This document shows positions 9,040 to 17,908 of a DNA stretch of 64,000 bases, piece by piece. The notes below the pieces were generated by a model. The model had not been told where the DNA came from. It worked only from the letters and a program-made list of their open reading frames with translations, and searched no databases. Origin of the DNA: an uncultured Granulosicoccaceae bacterium (GTDB lineage Bacteria; Pseudomonadota; Gammaproteobacteria; Granulosicoccales; Granulosicoccaceae); contig CALLBO010000009.1 in assembly GCA_937998875.1 (NCBI GenBank), positions 186,001 through 250,000 on the forward strand. The letters are read 5' to 3'. Each line of letters begins with the position of its first letter. Positions within the stretch are counted from its first letter, which is position 1. Position numbers and translations under genes: made by a program.

Positions 9040-11325
9040 ATGACAGACGAACTTCGCGACGCAGCACTCCACTATCATCGCTTCCCGAAGCCAGGCAAGC
9101 TTGAGATAAGCGCCACCAAAAACATGCTGAATCAGCGCGACCTGGCGCTGGCTTATTCCCCGGGTGTGGCTTCCGCGTGTGAGGCCATTGTTGAAGATGC
9201 GGCAGAAGCTGCCAACCTGACATCCCGTGGAAATCTGGTTGGTGTAATTACCAATGGCACGGCAGTACTCGGGCTCGGCGCTATCGGCCCGCTGGCATCA
9301 AAACCGGTAATGGAAGGTAAGGCAGTACTGTTTAAGAAGTTCGCCGACATTGATGTTTTCGATCTCGAACTCGACACCACAGACCCCGATCGTTTCGTAG
9401 ACGCCGTCTCTCTAATGGAGCCTTGCTTTGGTGGTATTAACCTGGAGGACATCAAAGCCCCGGAGTGCTTCGAGATAGAGAGCAGGCTACGAGAGAAAAT
9501 GAACATACCGGTGTTCCATGATGATCAGCATGGCACCGCCATTGTCGTAGCAGCAGGCATTATTAACGGTTTAAAGATCGCGGAAAAAGACATAGCCAAC
9601 GTCAAACTGGTTTGCTCCGGTGCCGGTGCCGCAGCACTTGCCTGCCTTGATTTACTCGTTGCTCTGGGCATGCAGCAGGACAACATCACCGTGATTGATA
9701 TTGTCGGCGTGGTGTACAAAGGCCGTACTGAGCAGATGGATGAATACAAAAGCCGATTCGCAAAAGACACAGATGCACGCGTTCTAGATGATGTAATCGA
9801 TGATGCCGATATCTTTCTAGGTCTATCCGCACCGGGTGTACTAACTGCTGCAAGCACGAAACGCATGGCGCTTTCCCCGATCATATTCGCGCTCGCCAAT
9901 CCGGTACCGGAAATTATGCCGGAGGAAGTTAAATCAGTAAGAGACGATGCCATCATCGCTACTGGCAGATCCGACTACCCCAATCAGGTTAACAATGTCC
10001 TGTGCTTTCCATTTCTATTTAGAGGTGCGCTCGATGTCGGGGCAACGCAGATTAACCAGGCAATGAAGATCGCAAGTGTTGAGGCACTGGCAGAAATTGC
10101 CACTCGCGAAGTATCAGATGTGGTCGCTTCTGCTTATGGTGACAGTTCTTTCGAATTCGGCCCTGAATATCTAATACCCAAACCATTCGATCCCCGCCTG
10201 ATGACAACCCTCCCGGTGCGAGTCGCCAAGGCGGCTATCGAAAGCGGTGTTGCAACCCGGCCTATAGAAAATTTCGAAGAGTATCAAAACAAACTGAATG
10301 AATTTGTTTTCAAATCCGGCCTGGTGATGAAGCCGGTGTTCTCTAAAGCCATGGCCGATCCACAGCGGGTTGTATTCGCAGAGGGAGAATCAAGAAGGGT
10401 TATCAATGCTATCCAGGTAATCGTCGATGACGGCATCTGTAAACCGATTTTAATCGGTAGACAATCAGTCATTGAAGAAAACATAAAAAAGTTCCGGCTT
10501 CGCTTAGAACCAGGTGTCGACTTTACTGTCATAGACCCCAACCTTAATCCCGATGAAGAGCAGTACGCCAAAGCCTATCTATCACTAATGGGTCGCAGTG
10601 GTGTGACACCGGCTTATGCAAAAGCGGTTGTACGCACCCGCTCCACAGCACTCGCTTGTCTGATGGTTAATATGGGTACTGCAGATGCGATGATCTGCGG
10701 TACTCAAGGTGCTTATATAAGACACCTTAACTACGTTCGCGGCATAGTCGGTATGGATGATGGCGTCACCGATTGCTCAGCAGTAATCCTGTTGATTCTA
10801 CAAAATGGCACGTTCTTTTTAACCGATACACATGTCACGGTAGATCCAACCGCAGAGCAAATTGCAGAAACTGCCATGCTCGCATCCAGGGCCGTTAAAC
10901 AGTTTGGTATGGACCCTAAAATTGCACTGATCTCACACTCCAATTTTGGCAGCCGCAATAATGACAGTAGCCGTAAAATGCGCCACGCCCGGGAATTAAT
11001 CACAGAGCGTTATCCGGACCTGCCAGTTGAGGGTGAAATGCATGCCGATGTAGCAGTCTCTGAATCGCTCAGGGATCACATTTTCCCGGGTTCGGCCTAT
11101 AGAGGTGCTGCCAACCTGATGATCATGCCCGATCTTGACGCTGCTAACATCGCCTACAATATGGTCAAGGTTTTCGGTGATGGATTACCCGTCGGGCCAA
11201 TGTTGGTTGGTCTTAAGAAACCGGCCCACGTGCTAACAGAAGCTGTCACAGTACGCGGCATCGTCAACACCTGTGCAGTTGCCGCGGTCGAAGCCATCGA
11301 TCGGCAAAAACCTTCCGTCGGCTGA
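9040..11325 (+). CDS. maeB: NADP-dependent malic enzyme with phosphotransacetylase-like domain
   Basis: Oxidative decarboxylation of malate to pyruvate. The malic enzyme part covers about residues 1-430 ([28 protein letters not shown]; the nucleotide-binding [19 protein letters not shown]). A C-terminal domain of about 330 aa resembles phosphate acetyltransferase and is regulatory in MaeB enzymes. The 761-aa length is normal. It follows the pyruvate dehydrogenase operon by 132 nt on the same strand and may be separately transcribed. It supplies pyruvate and NADPH next to acetyl-CoA production. Confidence 0.95.
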   Translation: MTDELRDAALHYHRFPKPGKLEISATKNMLNQRDLALAYSPGVASACEAIVEDAAEAANLTSRGNLVGVITNGTAVLGLGAIGPLASKPVMEGKAVLFKKFADIDVFDLELDTTDPDRFVDAVSLMEPCFGGINLEDIKAPECFEIESRLREKMNIPVFHDDQHGTAIVVAAGIINGLKIAEKDIANVKLVCSGAGAAALACLDLLVALGMQQDNITVIDIVGVVYKGRTEQMDEYKSRFAKDTDARVLDDVIDDADIFLGLSAPGVLTAASTKRMALSPIIFALANPVPEIMPEEVKSVRDDAIIATGRSDYPNQVNNVLCFPFLFRGALDVGATQINQAMKIASVEALAEIATREVSDVVASAYGDSSFEFGPEYLIPKPFDPRLMTTLPVRVAKAAIESGVATRPIENFEEYQNKLNEFVFKSGLVMKPVFSKAMADPQRVVFAEGESRRVINAIQVIVDDGICKPILIGRQSVIEENIKKFRLRLEPGVDFTVIDPNLNPDEEQYAKAYLSLMGRSGVTPAYAKAVVRTRSTALACLMVNMGTADAMICGTQGAYIRHLNYVRGIVGMDDGVTDCSAVILLILQNGTFFLTDTHVTVDPTAEQIAETAMLASRAVKQFGMDPKIALISHSNFGSRNNDSSRKMRHARELITERYPDLPVEGEMHADVAVSESLRDHIFPGSAYRGAANLMIMPDLDAANIAYNMVKVFGDGLPVGPMLVGLKKPAHVLTEAVTVRGIVNTCAVAAVEAIDRQKPSVG

Positions 11326-11430
11326 GCCCATTGGCAAAAATTTGGGTTACAACTGGGAAGCGACTTCCACTTTACGCCATTTGACGTCGCGATCCAGAAA
11401 ATCGTAGTCGTTCAAAAGGCATGGGTCACA

Positions 11431-11466
11431 CGCCACTGGCCCTACCCTTGCGGGACTGGCTTGGCG
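11431..11466 (+). other. Possible stem-loop upstream of the corrinoid operon
   Basis: Outer arms CGCCA (11431-11435) and TGGCG (11462-11466) enclose inner arms CCC and GGG. It lies in the 266-nt gap before the corrinoid operon and upstream of its putative promoter, so it may act as DNA or belong to the maeB transcript end. There is no T-run. Confidence 0.25.
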
Positions 11467-11513
11467 GTACGGCTGCGATGCTGCAAATTATCCGCTAAGC
11501 GCCCATAGCCGAT

Positions 11514-11534
11514 CTATAATCGCGGACTATAATC
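11514..11534 (+). promoter_or_regulatory. Tandem TATAAT boxes before the corrinoid operon
   Basis: CTATAATC occurs twice, at 11514-11521 and 11527-11534, 13 bp apart. Each contains a perfect TATAAT. No good -35 hexamer is visible at 16-18 bp, as expected of an activator-dependent promoter. The GlxA/GbdR-like regulator at 18 kb is the obvious candidate. The second box lies about 58 nt before the ATG of the corrinoid protein. Confidence 0.45.
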
Positions 11535-11591
11535 AGAGCAACTAAGGCCGTCACTATCCCGGCTGAAGCTGCCACATCAGAGAGTTGACCG

Positions 11592-12299
11592 ATGTCAGAA
11601 GACGAATACGACGATGAAGAAGAGATTATTCTCTCCGAACTCAACGACGATGAGCTGGTCGAGCAGATGCATGACGATCTCTACAATGGTCTTCGCGATG
11701 AGATTGTAGAGGGAACCAACATTTTGCTGGAGCGCAAGTGGGGGCCAGACAAGGTTCTCAATGACGCACTGGTAGAAGGCATGCGGATAGTCGGCATCGA
11801 TTTCCGTGACGGTATTCTGTTTGTGCCAGAAGTGCTGATGGCAGCCAATGCCATGAAAGGCGGCATGGAAATCCTCAGACCACTACTGGCTGAAACCGGC
11901 GCAGAGACCATCGGCAAGATGGTGATCGGTACCGTCAAAGGCGACATACACGACATCGGTAAAAATCTGGTATCAATGATGATGGAAGGCGCTGGCTTTG
12001 AGGTGATCGATCTCGGTATCAATAACCCGGTTGAAGATTATCTGGCAGCCCTTGAAGAGCACAAGCCGGATATCCTCGGCATGTCAGCACTGCTTACTAC
12101 CACGATGCCTTATATGAAGGTCGTCATTGATACCTTGCAGGAACAAGGTCTGCGTGATGACTTTATTGTACTGGTCGGTGGGGCGCCTCTAAATGATGAG
12201 TTTGGCGAGGCTATTGGTGCTGACGCGTATTGTCGCGATGCAGCAGTAGCGGTTGAGACCGCTTCAAAACTTATCGCTGAACGTCGCGCAGCCAGTTAG
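11592..12299 (+). CDS. Corrinoid (B12-binding) methyl-carrier protein, MtgC/MtbC type
   Basis: It shuttles a methyl group on cobalt between methyltransferases. The helical N-cap domain (about 18-105) is followed by a Rossmann B12-binding domain with the cobalt-ligand signature D118-x-H120-x-x-G123 (GDIHDIGKNL). The C-terminal part has the usual SALLTTTMPYMK and VGGAPLN motifs. Residues 1-30 are extreme: 15 Asp/Glu and no Lys/Arg. It is the first gene of a same-strand run reaching 17908, with tandem TATAAT boxes upstream. Related corrinoid proteins serve quaternary-amine methyltransferases and multi-part methionine synthases; the sequence alone does not decide which. Confidence 0.93.
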   Translation: MSEDEYDDEEEIILSELNDDELVEQMHDDLYNGLRDEIVEGTNILLERKWGPDKVLNDALVEGMRIVGIDFRDGILFVPEVLMAANAMKGGMEILRPLLAETGAETIGKMVIGTVKGDIHDIGKNLVSMMMEGAGFEVIDLGINNPVEDYLAALEEHKPDILGMSALLTTTMPYMKVVIDTLQEQGLRDDFIVLVGGAPLNDEFGEAIGADAYCRDAAVAVETASKLIAERRAAS

Positions 12300-12319
12300 C
12301 CAGGCTACCTGATAAGCTG

Positions 12320-12931
12320 ATGTCACAACCTGCATTGGTAATTGCCTGTGGGGCATTGGCGAAAGAAATTACCACACTGATTGATCTCAATCAGTGGTCT
12401 CAATTGCGGGTACAGTGCATACCCGCCAAAATCCATAACACACCGGAACAAATTCCGGATGCCGTCAGGAAGCTCATTCATAAAGCGCGTCCTGACTATT
12501 CGCAAATTTTTATTGCCTTTGCAGACTGCGGGACCGGCGGGCTGCTCGATACGGTCATCAAGGAAGAAAACGTAGAGCGTCTACCTGGTGCTCACTGCTA
12601 TGAATTTTTTGCAGGTGCTGCAGCTTTTAAAGAAATTTCAGATGATGAGCCAGGTACTTTTTACCTGACTGATTTTCTGGCTCGCCATTTCGACCGGATC
12701 ATCCTTGAAGAGCTGGGTATAGCAAAACACCCTGAGCTACGCGACATGTACTTTGGTAACTACAAAAGACTTATCTACCTGGCGCAGACAGACAACCCCG
12801 AACTGATAAAAATGGCGCAGGATGCAGCCTCTAAGCTCAATCTTAAGTACGAGTACAGACGCACTGACTATGGTGACCTCGAACACGGCTTGCGACAGTT
12901 CAACGATAACGTCATTCAATGGCATCAGTAA
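12320..12931 (+). CDS. DUF1638 family protein
   Basis: 203-aa soluble protein of the DUF1638 family, with the N-terminal VIACGALAKEI and the FADCGTGGLLD motif near residue 70. Its biochemical role is not established for me. The family is repeatedly found beside corrinoid methyltransferase genes, and I recall fitness data from roseobacters tying it to B12-dependent methionine synthesis. It starts 20 nt after the corrinoid gene. The two conserved Cys in CGALAKEI and DCGTGG suggest a metal, corrinoid or redox function, but this is inference. Confidence 0.85.
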   Translation: MSQPALVIACGALAKEITTLIDLNQWSQLRVQCIPAKIHNTPEQIPDAVRKLIHKARPDYSQIFIAFADCGTGGLLDTVIKEENVERLPGAHCYEFFAGAAAFKEISDDEPGTFYLTDFLARHFDRIILEELGIAKHPELRDMYFGNYKRLIYLAQTDNPELIKMAQDAASKLNLKYEYRRTDYGDLEHGLRQFNDNVIQWHQ

Positions 12932-12960
12932 TACCATAGTAACTAAAAAACCATGGTAGC

Positions 12961-13005
12961 TAAGACAGTGGTATCTATAAGACAGTGGTATCTATAAGAC
13001 AGTCG
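12961..13005 (+). repeat. 17-bp tandem repeat, 2.6 copies
   Basis: TAAGACAGTGGTATCTA occurs at 12961-12977 and exactly again at 12978-12994, and TAAGACAGT follows at 12995-13003. It lies inside the operon, between the DUF1638 gene and the next small gene, ending about 25 nt before the latter's start. It has no obvious hairpin. It could be a replication-slippage expansion or a regulatory/RNA-processing element. Confidence 0.85.
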
Positions 13006-13028
13006 CGATTAAAACCAAGGGCATAGCA

Positions 13029-13340
13029 ATGGCAAAACTAACCACCATCTACTGGCGCGATATTCCGGCCCAGGTGACTGCCAAGGCCGGTCGTAAAACT
13101 GCAAAGATCCAGCTATCCGATCGATTTCAGGAAGCTATTGATATGGCTGCAATGCGTGCCGGTAAAGGCAGTACTGACGAGTACCTTGAAGACTGGCGTC
13201 GCGAGCAGGTCAATTGTTCTGATGATCTTGATGCGGAAGTAAAAAAGGCGGCAGCTGAGATCGAAGAGGCAATTAACACAGAGACCCTGCAAACGCTGGT
13301 AAAGAACAAGGGCGTTTCAAATCCGGATTCTACGGACTAG
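13029..13340 (+). CDS. Small 'virulence factor' family protein of corrinoid clusters
   Basis: 103-aa protein of the family annotated 'virulence factor' (Pfam Virulence_fact). It begins with MAKLTTIYWRDIPAQV, has a charged middle with QEAIDMAAMRAG, and ends in a poorly conserved acidic/helical tail. The name is historical; the family is a constant neighbour of DUF1638 and MTHFR-C genes in corrinoid clusters, and no activity is known to me. AAGGG precedes the ATG by about 8 nt. The following gene starts 4 nt after its stop, which implies translational coupling. Confidence 0.75.
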   Translation: MAKLTTIYWRDIPAQVTAKAGRKTAKIQLSDRFQEAIDMAAMRAGKGSTDEYLEDWRREQVNCSDDLDAEVKKAAAEIEEAINTETLQTLVKNKGVSNPDSTD

Positions 13341-13344
13341 TACT

Positions 13345-13818
13345 TTGTACAGAGTTCGACAATGGTCTGTAAAACAGTCAAGACTTCTGGAAGCCTTTTA
13401 TCAAAGATTTGAAAAAATCGTCGTGCGGTTGCACCCGCTCTGGAATCGGATAGGCTACGAGCGGCTGGAGAAGCCATTCGCAGTCACTGAAAAAACCGTC
13501 AAAGGTTTTCTGTTTGATTGTCAGATGTGTGGCCAGTGCGCACTCAGTTCAACCGGTATGTCCTGCCCGATGAACTGTCCTAAAACGCTTCGCAATGGCC
13601 CTTGTGGCGGCGTCAGAAGTAACGGCAACTGTGAAATAAAACCCGACATGCCATGCGTATGGGTTCAAGCATGGGAAGGCAGTTCACGCATGAAGAAAGA
13701 CAACGTCCATGTTGTGCAGTTTGCGGTGAACAACAAACTGTATGGTCGCTCTTCATGGCTGGCCGTCGCACGGGACCAGAACACTGACAGCAGTATTCAA
13801 CGCGAAGCCAGTGTCTGA
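13345..13818 (+). CDS. Detached MTHFR C-terminal Cys-rich domain protein
   Basis: 157-aa protein matching the cysteine-rich 'methylene-tetrahydrofolate reductase C-terminal' domain. Eight Cys fall between residues 59 and 104: C59, C62, C65 (CQMCGQC), C74, C78 (SCPMNCPK), C87 (GPCGG), C96 and C104. They probably bind an Fe-S cluster or zinc. In acetogens this domain, called MetV, partners with MetF and is thought to pass electrons. The start is TTG at 13345, 4 nt after the previous stop; no in-frame ATG or GTG is available. Its stop TGA shares one base with the metF ATG. Confidence 0.8.
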   Translation: MYRVRQWSVKQSRLLEAFYQRFEKIVVRLHPLWNRIGYERLEKPFAVTEKTVKGFLFDCQMCGQCALSSTGMSCPMNCPKTLRNGPCGGVRSNGNCEIKPDMPCVWVQAWEGSSRMKKDNVHVVQFAVNNKLYGRSSWLAVARDQNTDSSIQREASV

Positions 13819-14810
13819 TGGAAAGACGCAACGTCGATCTCTCACCCGCTGAACTGTTACCGATACTACCGGGTCACAGCTCTCCCGGGCGGTTCGAACG
13901 GGTACTGCGAGCAGGCAAGTTCGCAGTCACAACAGAACTTGCACCACCGGACTCTGCAAATCCCGCACAAGTCTATGAGCGCGCGAGTGTGTTTGATGGC
14001 TACGTTGATGCGATAAACGCTACAGACGGAAGTGGAGCGCATTGTCACATGTCGAGTGTGGCGGTTTGTGGCTTGCTTACTCGCGCCGGATACTCACCCA
14101 TCATGCAAATTTCCTGTCGCGACAAAAACCGTATTGCGGTGCAGGGTGACATTCTGGGCGCGTCAGCCATGGGGGTAGCGAATATCCTCTGCCTTACCGG
14201 TGACGGCGTAGAATCCGGAGATCACCCGCAAGCCAAACCGGTGTTTGATCTCGATTGTATGTCCCTGTTACAGATTGGCCGCAAGATGCGCGATGAGTCG
14301 ACCTTTGAAAGTGGTCGTAAGCTCGATCACGCACCGGCTGTCTTTTTCGGAGCGGCAGCAAATCCCTTTGCACCGCCGTATGAATTTCGTGCCGATCGAC
14401 TGGCTAAAAAAGTTGCTGCCGGCGCGCAGTTTGTTCAAACCCAATACTGCTACGACATCGATTTACTTAAAACCTATATGCAGCGGGTTCGCGATCTCGG
14501 GCTGGATAAAAAAGTTTATATTCTGCTGGGTGTCGGGCCGTTAGCGTCCGCAAAAACTGCGGAATGGATTCGCAGCAACGTACCGGGTGTACATATTCCC
14601 GACGCGGTGATTAAGCGTCTCGCAGGCGCTGATAATCAAAAGGCAGAAGGGATACAACTTTGCATAGACATTATTCAGCAAGCCAGTGAAATTGAAGGTA
14701 TCTCCGGGTGTCATATCATGGCTTACCGACAGGAACATGCGGTGCCGGAAATCGTGGAAGGATCGGGAATACTGTCGCGTCGCAACAGTCGTCAGACGCC
14801 TGCACGCTGA
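13818..14810 (+). CDS. metF: Methylenetetrahydrofolate reductase family protein
   Basis: TIM-barrel MetF homologue (330 aa) interconverting methyl-THF and methylene-THF. Visible motifs are the N-terminal FAVTTELAPPDS (flavin/folate barrel strand 1), DAINATDG, LCLTGDG and FVQTQYCYDID, the Gln-rich substrate-site strand. The ATG overlaps the stop of the Cys-rich MTHFR-C gene (TGATG), suggesting a stoichiometric pair like MetV-MetF. In a demethylation pathway it would run in the oxidative direction, from methyl-THF to methylene-THF. In methionine synthesis it would run reductively. It may not be the only MetF of the organism. Confidence 0.88.
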   Translation: MERRNVDLSPAELLPILPGHSSPGRFERVLRAGKFAVTTELAPPDSANPAQVYERASVFDGYVDAINATDGSGAHCHMSSVAVCGLLTRAGYSPIMQISCRDKNRIAVQGDILGASAMGVANILCLTGDGVESGDHPQAKPVFDLDCMSLLQIGRKMRDESTFESGRKLDHAPAVFFGAAANPFAPPYEFRADRLAKKVAAGAQFVQTQYCYDIDLLKTYMQRVRDLGLDKKVYILLGVGPLASAKTAEWIRSNVPGVHIPDAVIKRLAGADNQKAEGIQLCIDIIQQASEIEGISGCHIMAYRQEHAVPEIVEGSGILSRRNSRQTPAR

Positions 14811-14898
14811 CCCATAACTCAGATCTAGGCTACATTCGCAGACTGCACCAGTCTGTTTTCATTCCGCCATGTGCCGGGATCCCCACCAGAGAAATGAT

Positions 14899-15801
14899 AT
14901 GACTCAAACCGTAATCGGCTCAGAAAAACGCGATCACATTATCGGCTTCGACAAGCCGTTTACGATCATTGGGGAGCGCATCAACCCGACCGGCCGCAAA
15001 CTGCTCGCTGAAGAGATGAAAAACGGTGACTTCAGCCGTGTTGAAGCTGATGCCATTGCTCAGATCGAAGCCGGTGCACATATGCTCGATATCAACGCCG
15101 GCATTCCGCTCGCCGACGAGCCTGCCCTGCTGGCGCAGGCAATCGAGCTGGTGCAGTCGCTCAGTGATATTCCCGTTTGTATTGATTCATCCATTGTTGA
15201 AGCCCTCGACCGTGGGTTGCAGGTTTATAAAGGCCGCGCACTGGTTAATTCAGTAACAGGTGAACTGGAACAACTCGAACGGGTAATGCCACTGGTAAAG
15301 AAATATGATGCTGCGGTTGTGGCCATTTCCAATGACGAGACTGGTATTTCGGAAGATCCCGCAGTTCGATTTGCTGTGGCAAAAAAGATTGTCGAGCATG
15401 CAGCAGACTACGGCATTAAGGCCTGTGATGTTGTGATAGATCCGCTGGTGATGCCGATTGGTGCCATGGGTCAGGCAGGACGACAGGTGTTTGATATTGT
15501 CGGGCGTATTCAACGCGAGTTGAAATGCAATACTACCTGCGGTGCCTCAAATATCAGCTTCGGTCTGCCCAACCGGGACGGCGTAAACGGTGCATTTTTA
15601 TCCATGGCGATCTCACACGGAATGACTTCTGCAATAACCAACCCGATCCACAAAGAAGTGATGGAATCGGTGATGGCAGCAGACGTTTTGATGGGTCACG
15701 ATCCTGACTGCCTGAACTGGATTGGCAAGTATCGGGAGCCACCAAAAGATGGCGAAGGCCGCGGTCGACGGGTCTCTAAACGCAGACGACCGTCGAAGTA
15801 A
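14899..15801 (+). CDS. Methyltetrahydrofolate:corrinoid methyltransferase (pterin-binding)
   Basis: Pterin-binding TIM-barrel enzyme (300 aa) moving methyl groups between THF and the corrinoid protein. Motifs are TIIGERINPTGRK at the N-terminus, HMLDINAGIP (pterin site), PVCIDSS, LVNSVTGE and CGASNISFGLPNRDG, as in AcsE/MtvA and the pterin domain of MetH. ATG at 14899 (MTQTVIGSEK) is preferred over an upstream in-frame GTG, because homologues start just before the pterin motif. The last 18 residues form a basic tail (K283 to K300, with runs RGRR and SKRRRPSK). It lies 88 nt after metF and 67 nt before the activator. Confidence 0.92.
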   Translation: MTQTVIGSEKRDHIIGFDKPFTIIGERINPTGRKLLAEEMKNGDFSRVEADAIAQIEAGAHMLDINAGIPLADEPALLAQAIELVQSLSDIPVCIDSSIVEALDRGLQVYKGRALVNSVTGELEQLERVMPLVKKYDAAVVAISNDETGISEDPAVRFAVAKKIVEHAADYGIKACDVVIDPLVMPIGAMGQAGRQVFDIVGRIQRELKCNTTCGASNISFGLPNRDGVNGAFLSMAISHGMTSAITNPIHKEVMESVMAADVLMGHDPDCLNWIGKYREPPKDGEGRGRRVSKRRRPSK

Positions 15802-15868
15802 TACCAGCAACAGTAGCATCTATATCATGTGACGTGCGGTCACGTAGCTGCAAGCAAGAGTATCGCTA

Positions 15869-17908
15869 ATGTCTCAATCAGATTCAGTACCGACCCGGGT
15901 AGAGCAGGCGCAGGTAAAGGTTGTCTTCACCCCGAGTGGTAAGCGTGGTCACTTTCCAGTCGAAACACCCGTGCTGGAAGCTGCTCGTGCACTCGGTGTT
16001 GACATTGATTCTGTTTGCGGTGGACGGGCGATCTGTGGTCGCTGTCAGGTGCTGTGCGCAGAAGGCGAATTTTCGAAACATGAAATAGTATCCAACGCAG
16101 ATAATCTTTCTTCGTTCACTAAAACTGAAGAGCGCTGGGAGCGAGTAAAAAAGATATCACTAAATGGCAGGCGGCTAAGCTGTCAGGCAAAGCTACTTGG
16201 TGATGTTGTAATCGATGTACCGCCGGACAGCCAGGTACACAAGCAGGTTGTCCGAAAAGGTGCTGATCTACTCGATATAGAACTTGATCCGGTTGTCCGT
16301 CTGCACTTTGTGCAGGTTGAAGAACCAGACATGCATTCACCCACCGGTGATGTGCAACGCCTGAAGCTCGCGCTTGAAAAAGAATGGCAACTCGAAGATC
16401 TTAAAATAGAACCATCACTATTGCCAACACTGCAAACCGTCCTGCGCGATGGTGACTGGCAGGTTACAGCCGCAGTTACCGAAGACAAAAAAATCATCGC
16501 TCTCTGGCCCGGCTTGAAAGAGCAGGTGCTCGGCATTGCCATAGACGTTGGCTCAACCACCATCGCCGCGCACTTGTGCGATCTACTCAGCGGTGATGTG
16601 CTCGCCTCCTCCGGCATCATGAATCCGCAGATACGCTTCGGCGAAGACTTAATGAGCCGGGTGTCTTACGTGATGATGAATCCCGGTGGTGAAGTAGAGA
16701 TGACAAAAGTTGTTCGCGAAGCGATCAATACATTGGTTCTCTCAACCACTACAGAGATTGACGCGGATACTAAGGATGTATTGGCGATGACACTGGTTGC
16801 CAATCCGGTAATGCACCATTTGCTGCTGGGCATTAACCCGGTTGAACTGGGAGGTGCGCCTTTTGCGCTCGCCACAGATGAAGCAGTACTCAGTAATGCC
16901 TCAACCTTTGAATTCAACACACATCAAAATGCGCAGGTTTATGTACTGCCCTGTATTGCCGGCCACGTGGGTGCGGATACCGCCGGTGTGATACTCGCAG
17001 AACGGCCGGATACGATGAGTGAAATGACATTGCTTGTCGATGTTGGTACCAATGCAGAGATTGTACTCGGTAACAGTGAACGTATACTCGCCTGCTCCAG
17101 CCCAACAGGCCCTGCCTTTGAAGGCGCACAAATTAGCGGTGGGCAACGTGCAGCGCCCGGCGCAATAGAACGCGTGAGGATAGATCCTGAAACACTGGAA
17201 CCCAGGTTCAGCATTATCGGAAGTGATGCGTGGTCGGATGAGCCAGACTTTGAAGAAAACACCAAAGCGCTTGGCGTCACTGGTATCTGTGGCAGTGGCA
17301 TCATTGAAGTGGTCGCCGAGATGTTTCTTGCCGGCATCATCGATACCAATGGCGTGATTACCGGCACCCATGCAAGTCAGTCCAATAGACTGATTGAAAA
17401 TGACAGAACATTTTCCTATCTGCTACACGACGGCGAAGTAAAGATCGTTATCACGCAGAACGATGTCCGGCAGATTCAGCTGGCTAAAGCCGCGCTCTAC
17501 GCGGGTGTCAGGCTGCTTATGGACAGACTCGAAATAGAACAGGTTGATCGAATCAGATTAGCCGGCGCATTTGGCAGTCATATAGATGTCAAGTACGCCA
17601 TGATTCTAGGCTTAATCCCTGACTGCGGATTGAGCAATGTATCGTCCGCAGGTAACGCTGCGGGTTCTGGTGCTCGAATGGCGTTGCTCAACCGAAGCAC
17701 ACGCACAGACATTGAACAACTGGTAAACAAGGTAGAAAAGATTGAAACCGCTGTAGAGCAGAAGTTTCAGGATCACTTTGTAGAGGCAATGGGAATTCCG
17801 CACAAGACGGCGAAATTCCCGAAGCTCTCAGAAGCAGTAAACCTGCCGGAACCCACTGCTGAAGTATCAGGCGGGGGGCGGAGCCGCCGCAGAAGGCGCA
17901 GAAGCTGA
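15869..17908 (+). CDS. Corrinoid-activating ATPase with 2Fe-2S ferredoxin domain (RACo-like)
   Basis: Re-reduces adventitiously oxidised Co(II) corrinoid at the cost of ATP. The N-terminal 2Fe-2S domain has cysteines C50, C56, C59 and C105 (DSVCGGRAICGRC; LSCQ). A linker and a C-terminal ASKHA ATPase fold follow, with phosphate motifs IAIDVGSTTIAAHL and LLVDVGTNAEIVLG, plus ICGSGIIE and AGAFGSHID. At 679 aa it is of normal RACo size (DUF4445 family). The C-terminus is an Arg tail, with seven of the nine residues 671-679 being Arg. Its last 42 bp overlap the 3' end of the convergent regulator gene. Confidence 0.93.
   Translation: MSQSDSVPTRVEQAQVKVVFTPSGKRGHFPVETPVLEAARALGVDIDSVCGGRAICGRCQVLCAEGEFSKHEIVSNADNLSSFTKTEERWERVKKISLNGRRLSCQAKLLGDVVIDVPPDSQVHKQVVRKGADLLDIELDPVVRLHFVQVEEPDMHSPTGDVQRLKLALEKEWQLEDLKIEPSLLPTLQTVLRDGDWQVTAAVTEDKKIIALWPGLKEQVLGIAIDVGSTTIAAHLCDLLSGDVLASSGIMNPQIRFGEDLMSRVSYVMMNPGGEVEMTKVVREAINTLVLSTTTEIDADTKDVLAMTLVANPVMHHLLLGINPVELGGAPFALATDEAVLSNASTFEFNTHQNAQVYVLPCIAGHVGADTAGVILAERPDTMSEMTLLVDVGTNAEIVLGNSERILACSSPTGPAFEGAQISGGQRAAPGAIERVRIDPETLEPRFSIIGSDAWSDEPDFEENTKALGVTGICGSGIIEVVAEMFLAGIIDTNGVITGTHASQSNRLIENDRTFSYLLHDGEVKIVITQNDVRQIQLAKAALYAGVRLLMDRLEIEQVDRIRLAGAFGSHIDVKYAMILGLIPDCGLSNVSSAGNAAGSGARMALLNRSTRTDIEQLVNKVEKIETAVEQKFQDHFVEAMGIPHKTAKFPKLSEAVNLPEPTAEVSGGGRSRRRRRRS

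Noticed and set aside
11326..11591. Cobalamin riboswitch before the corrinoid operon
   Set aside because: The region has a CGCCACTGG segment and some stems, but I could not find the rest of the B12-box and the conserved core in order. A covariance-model search would be decisive.
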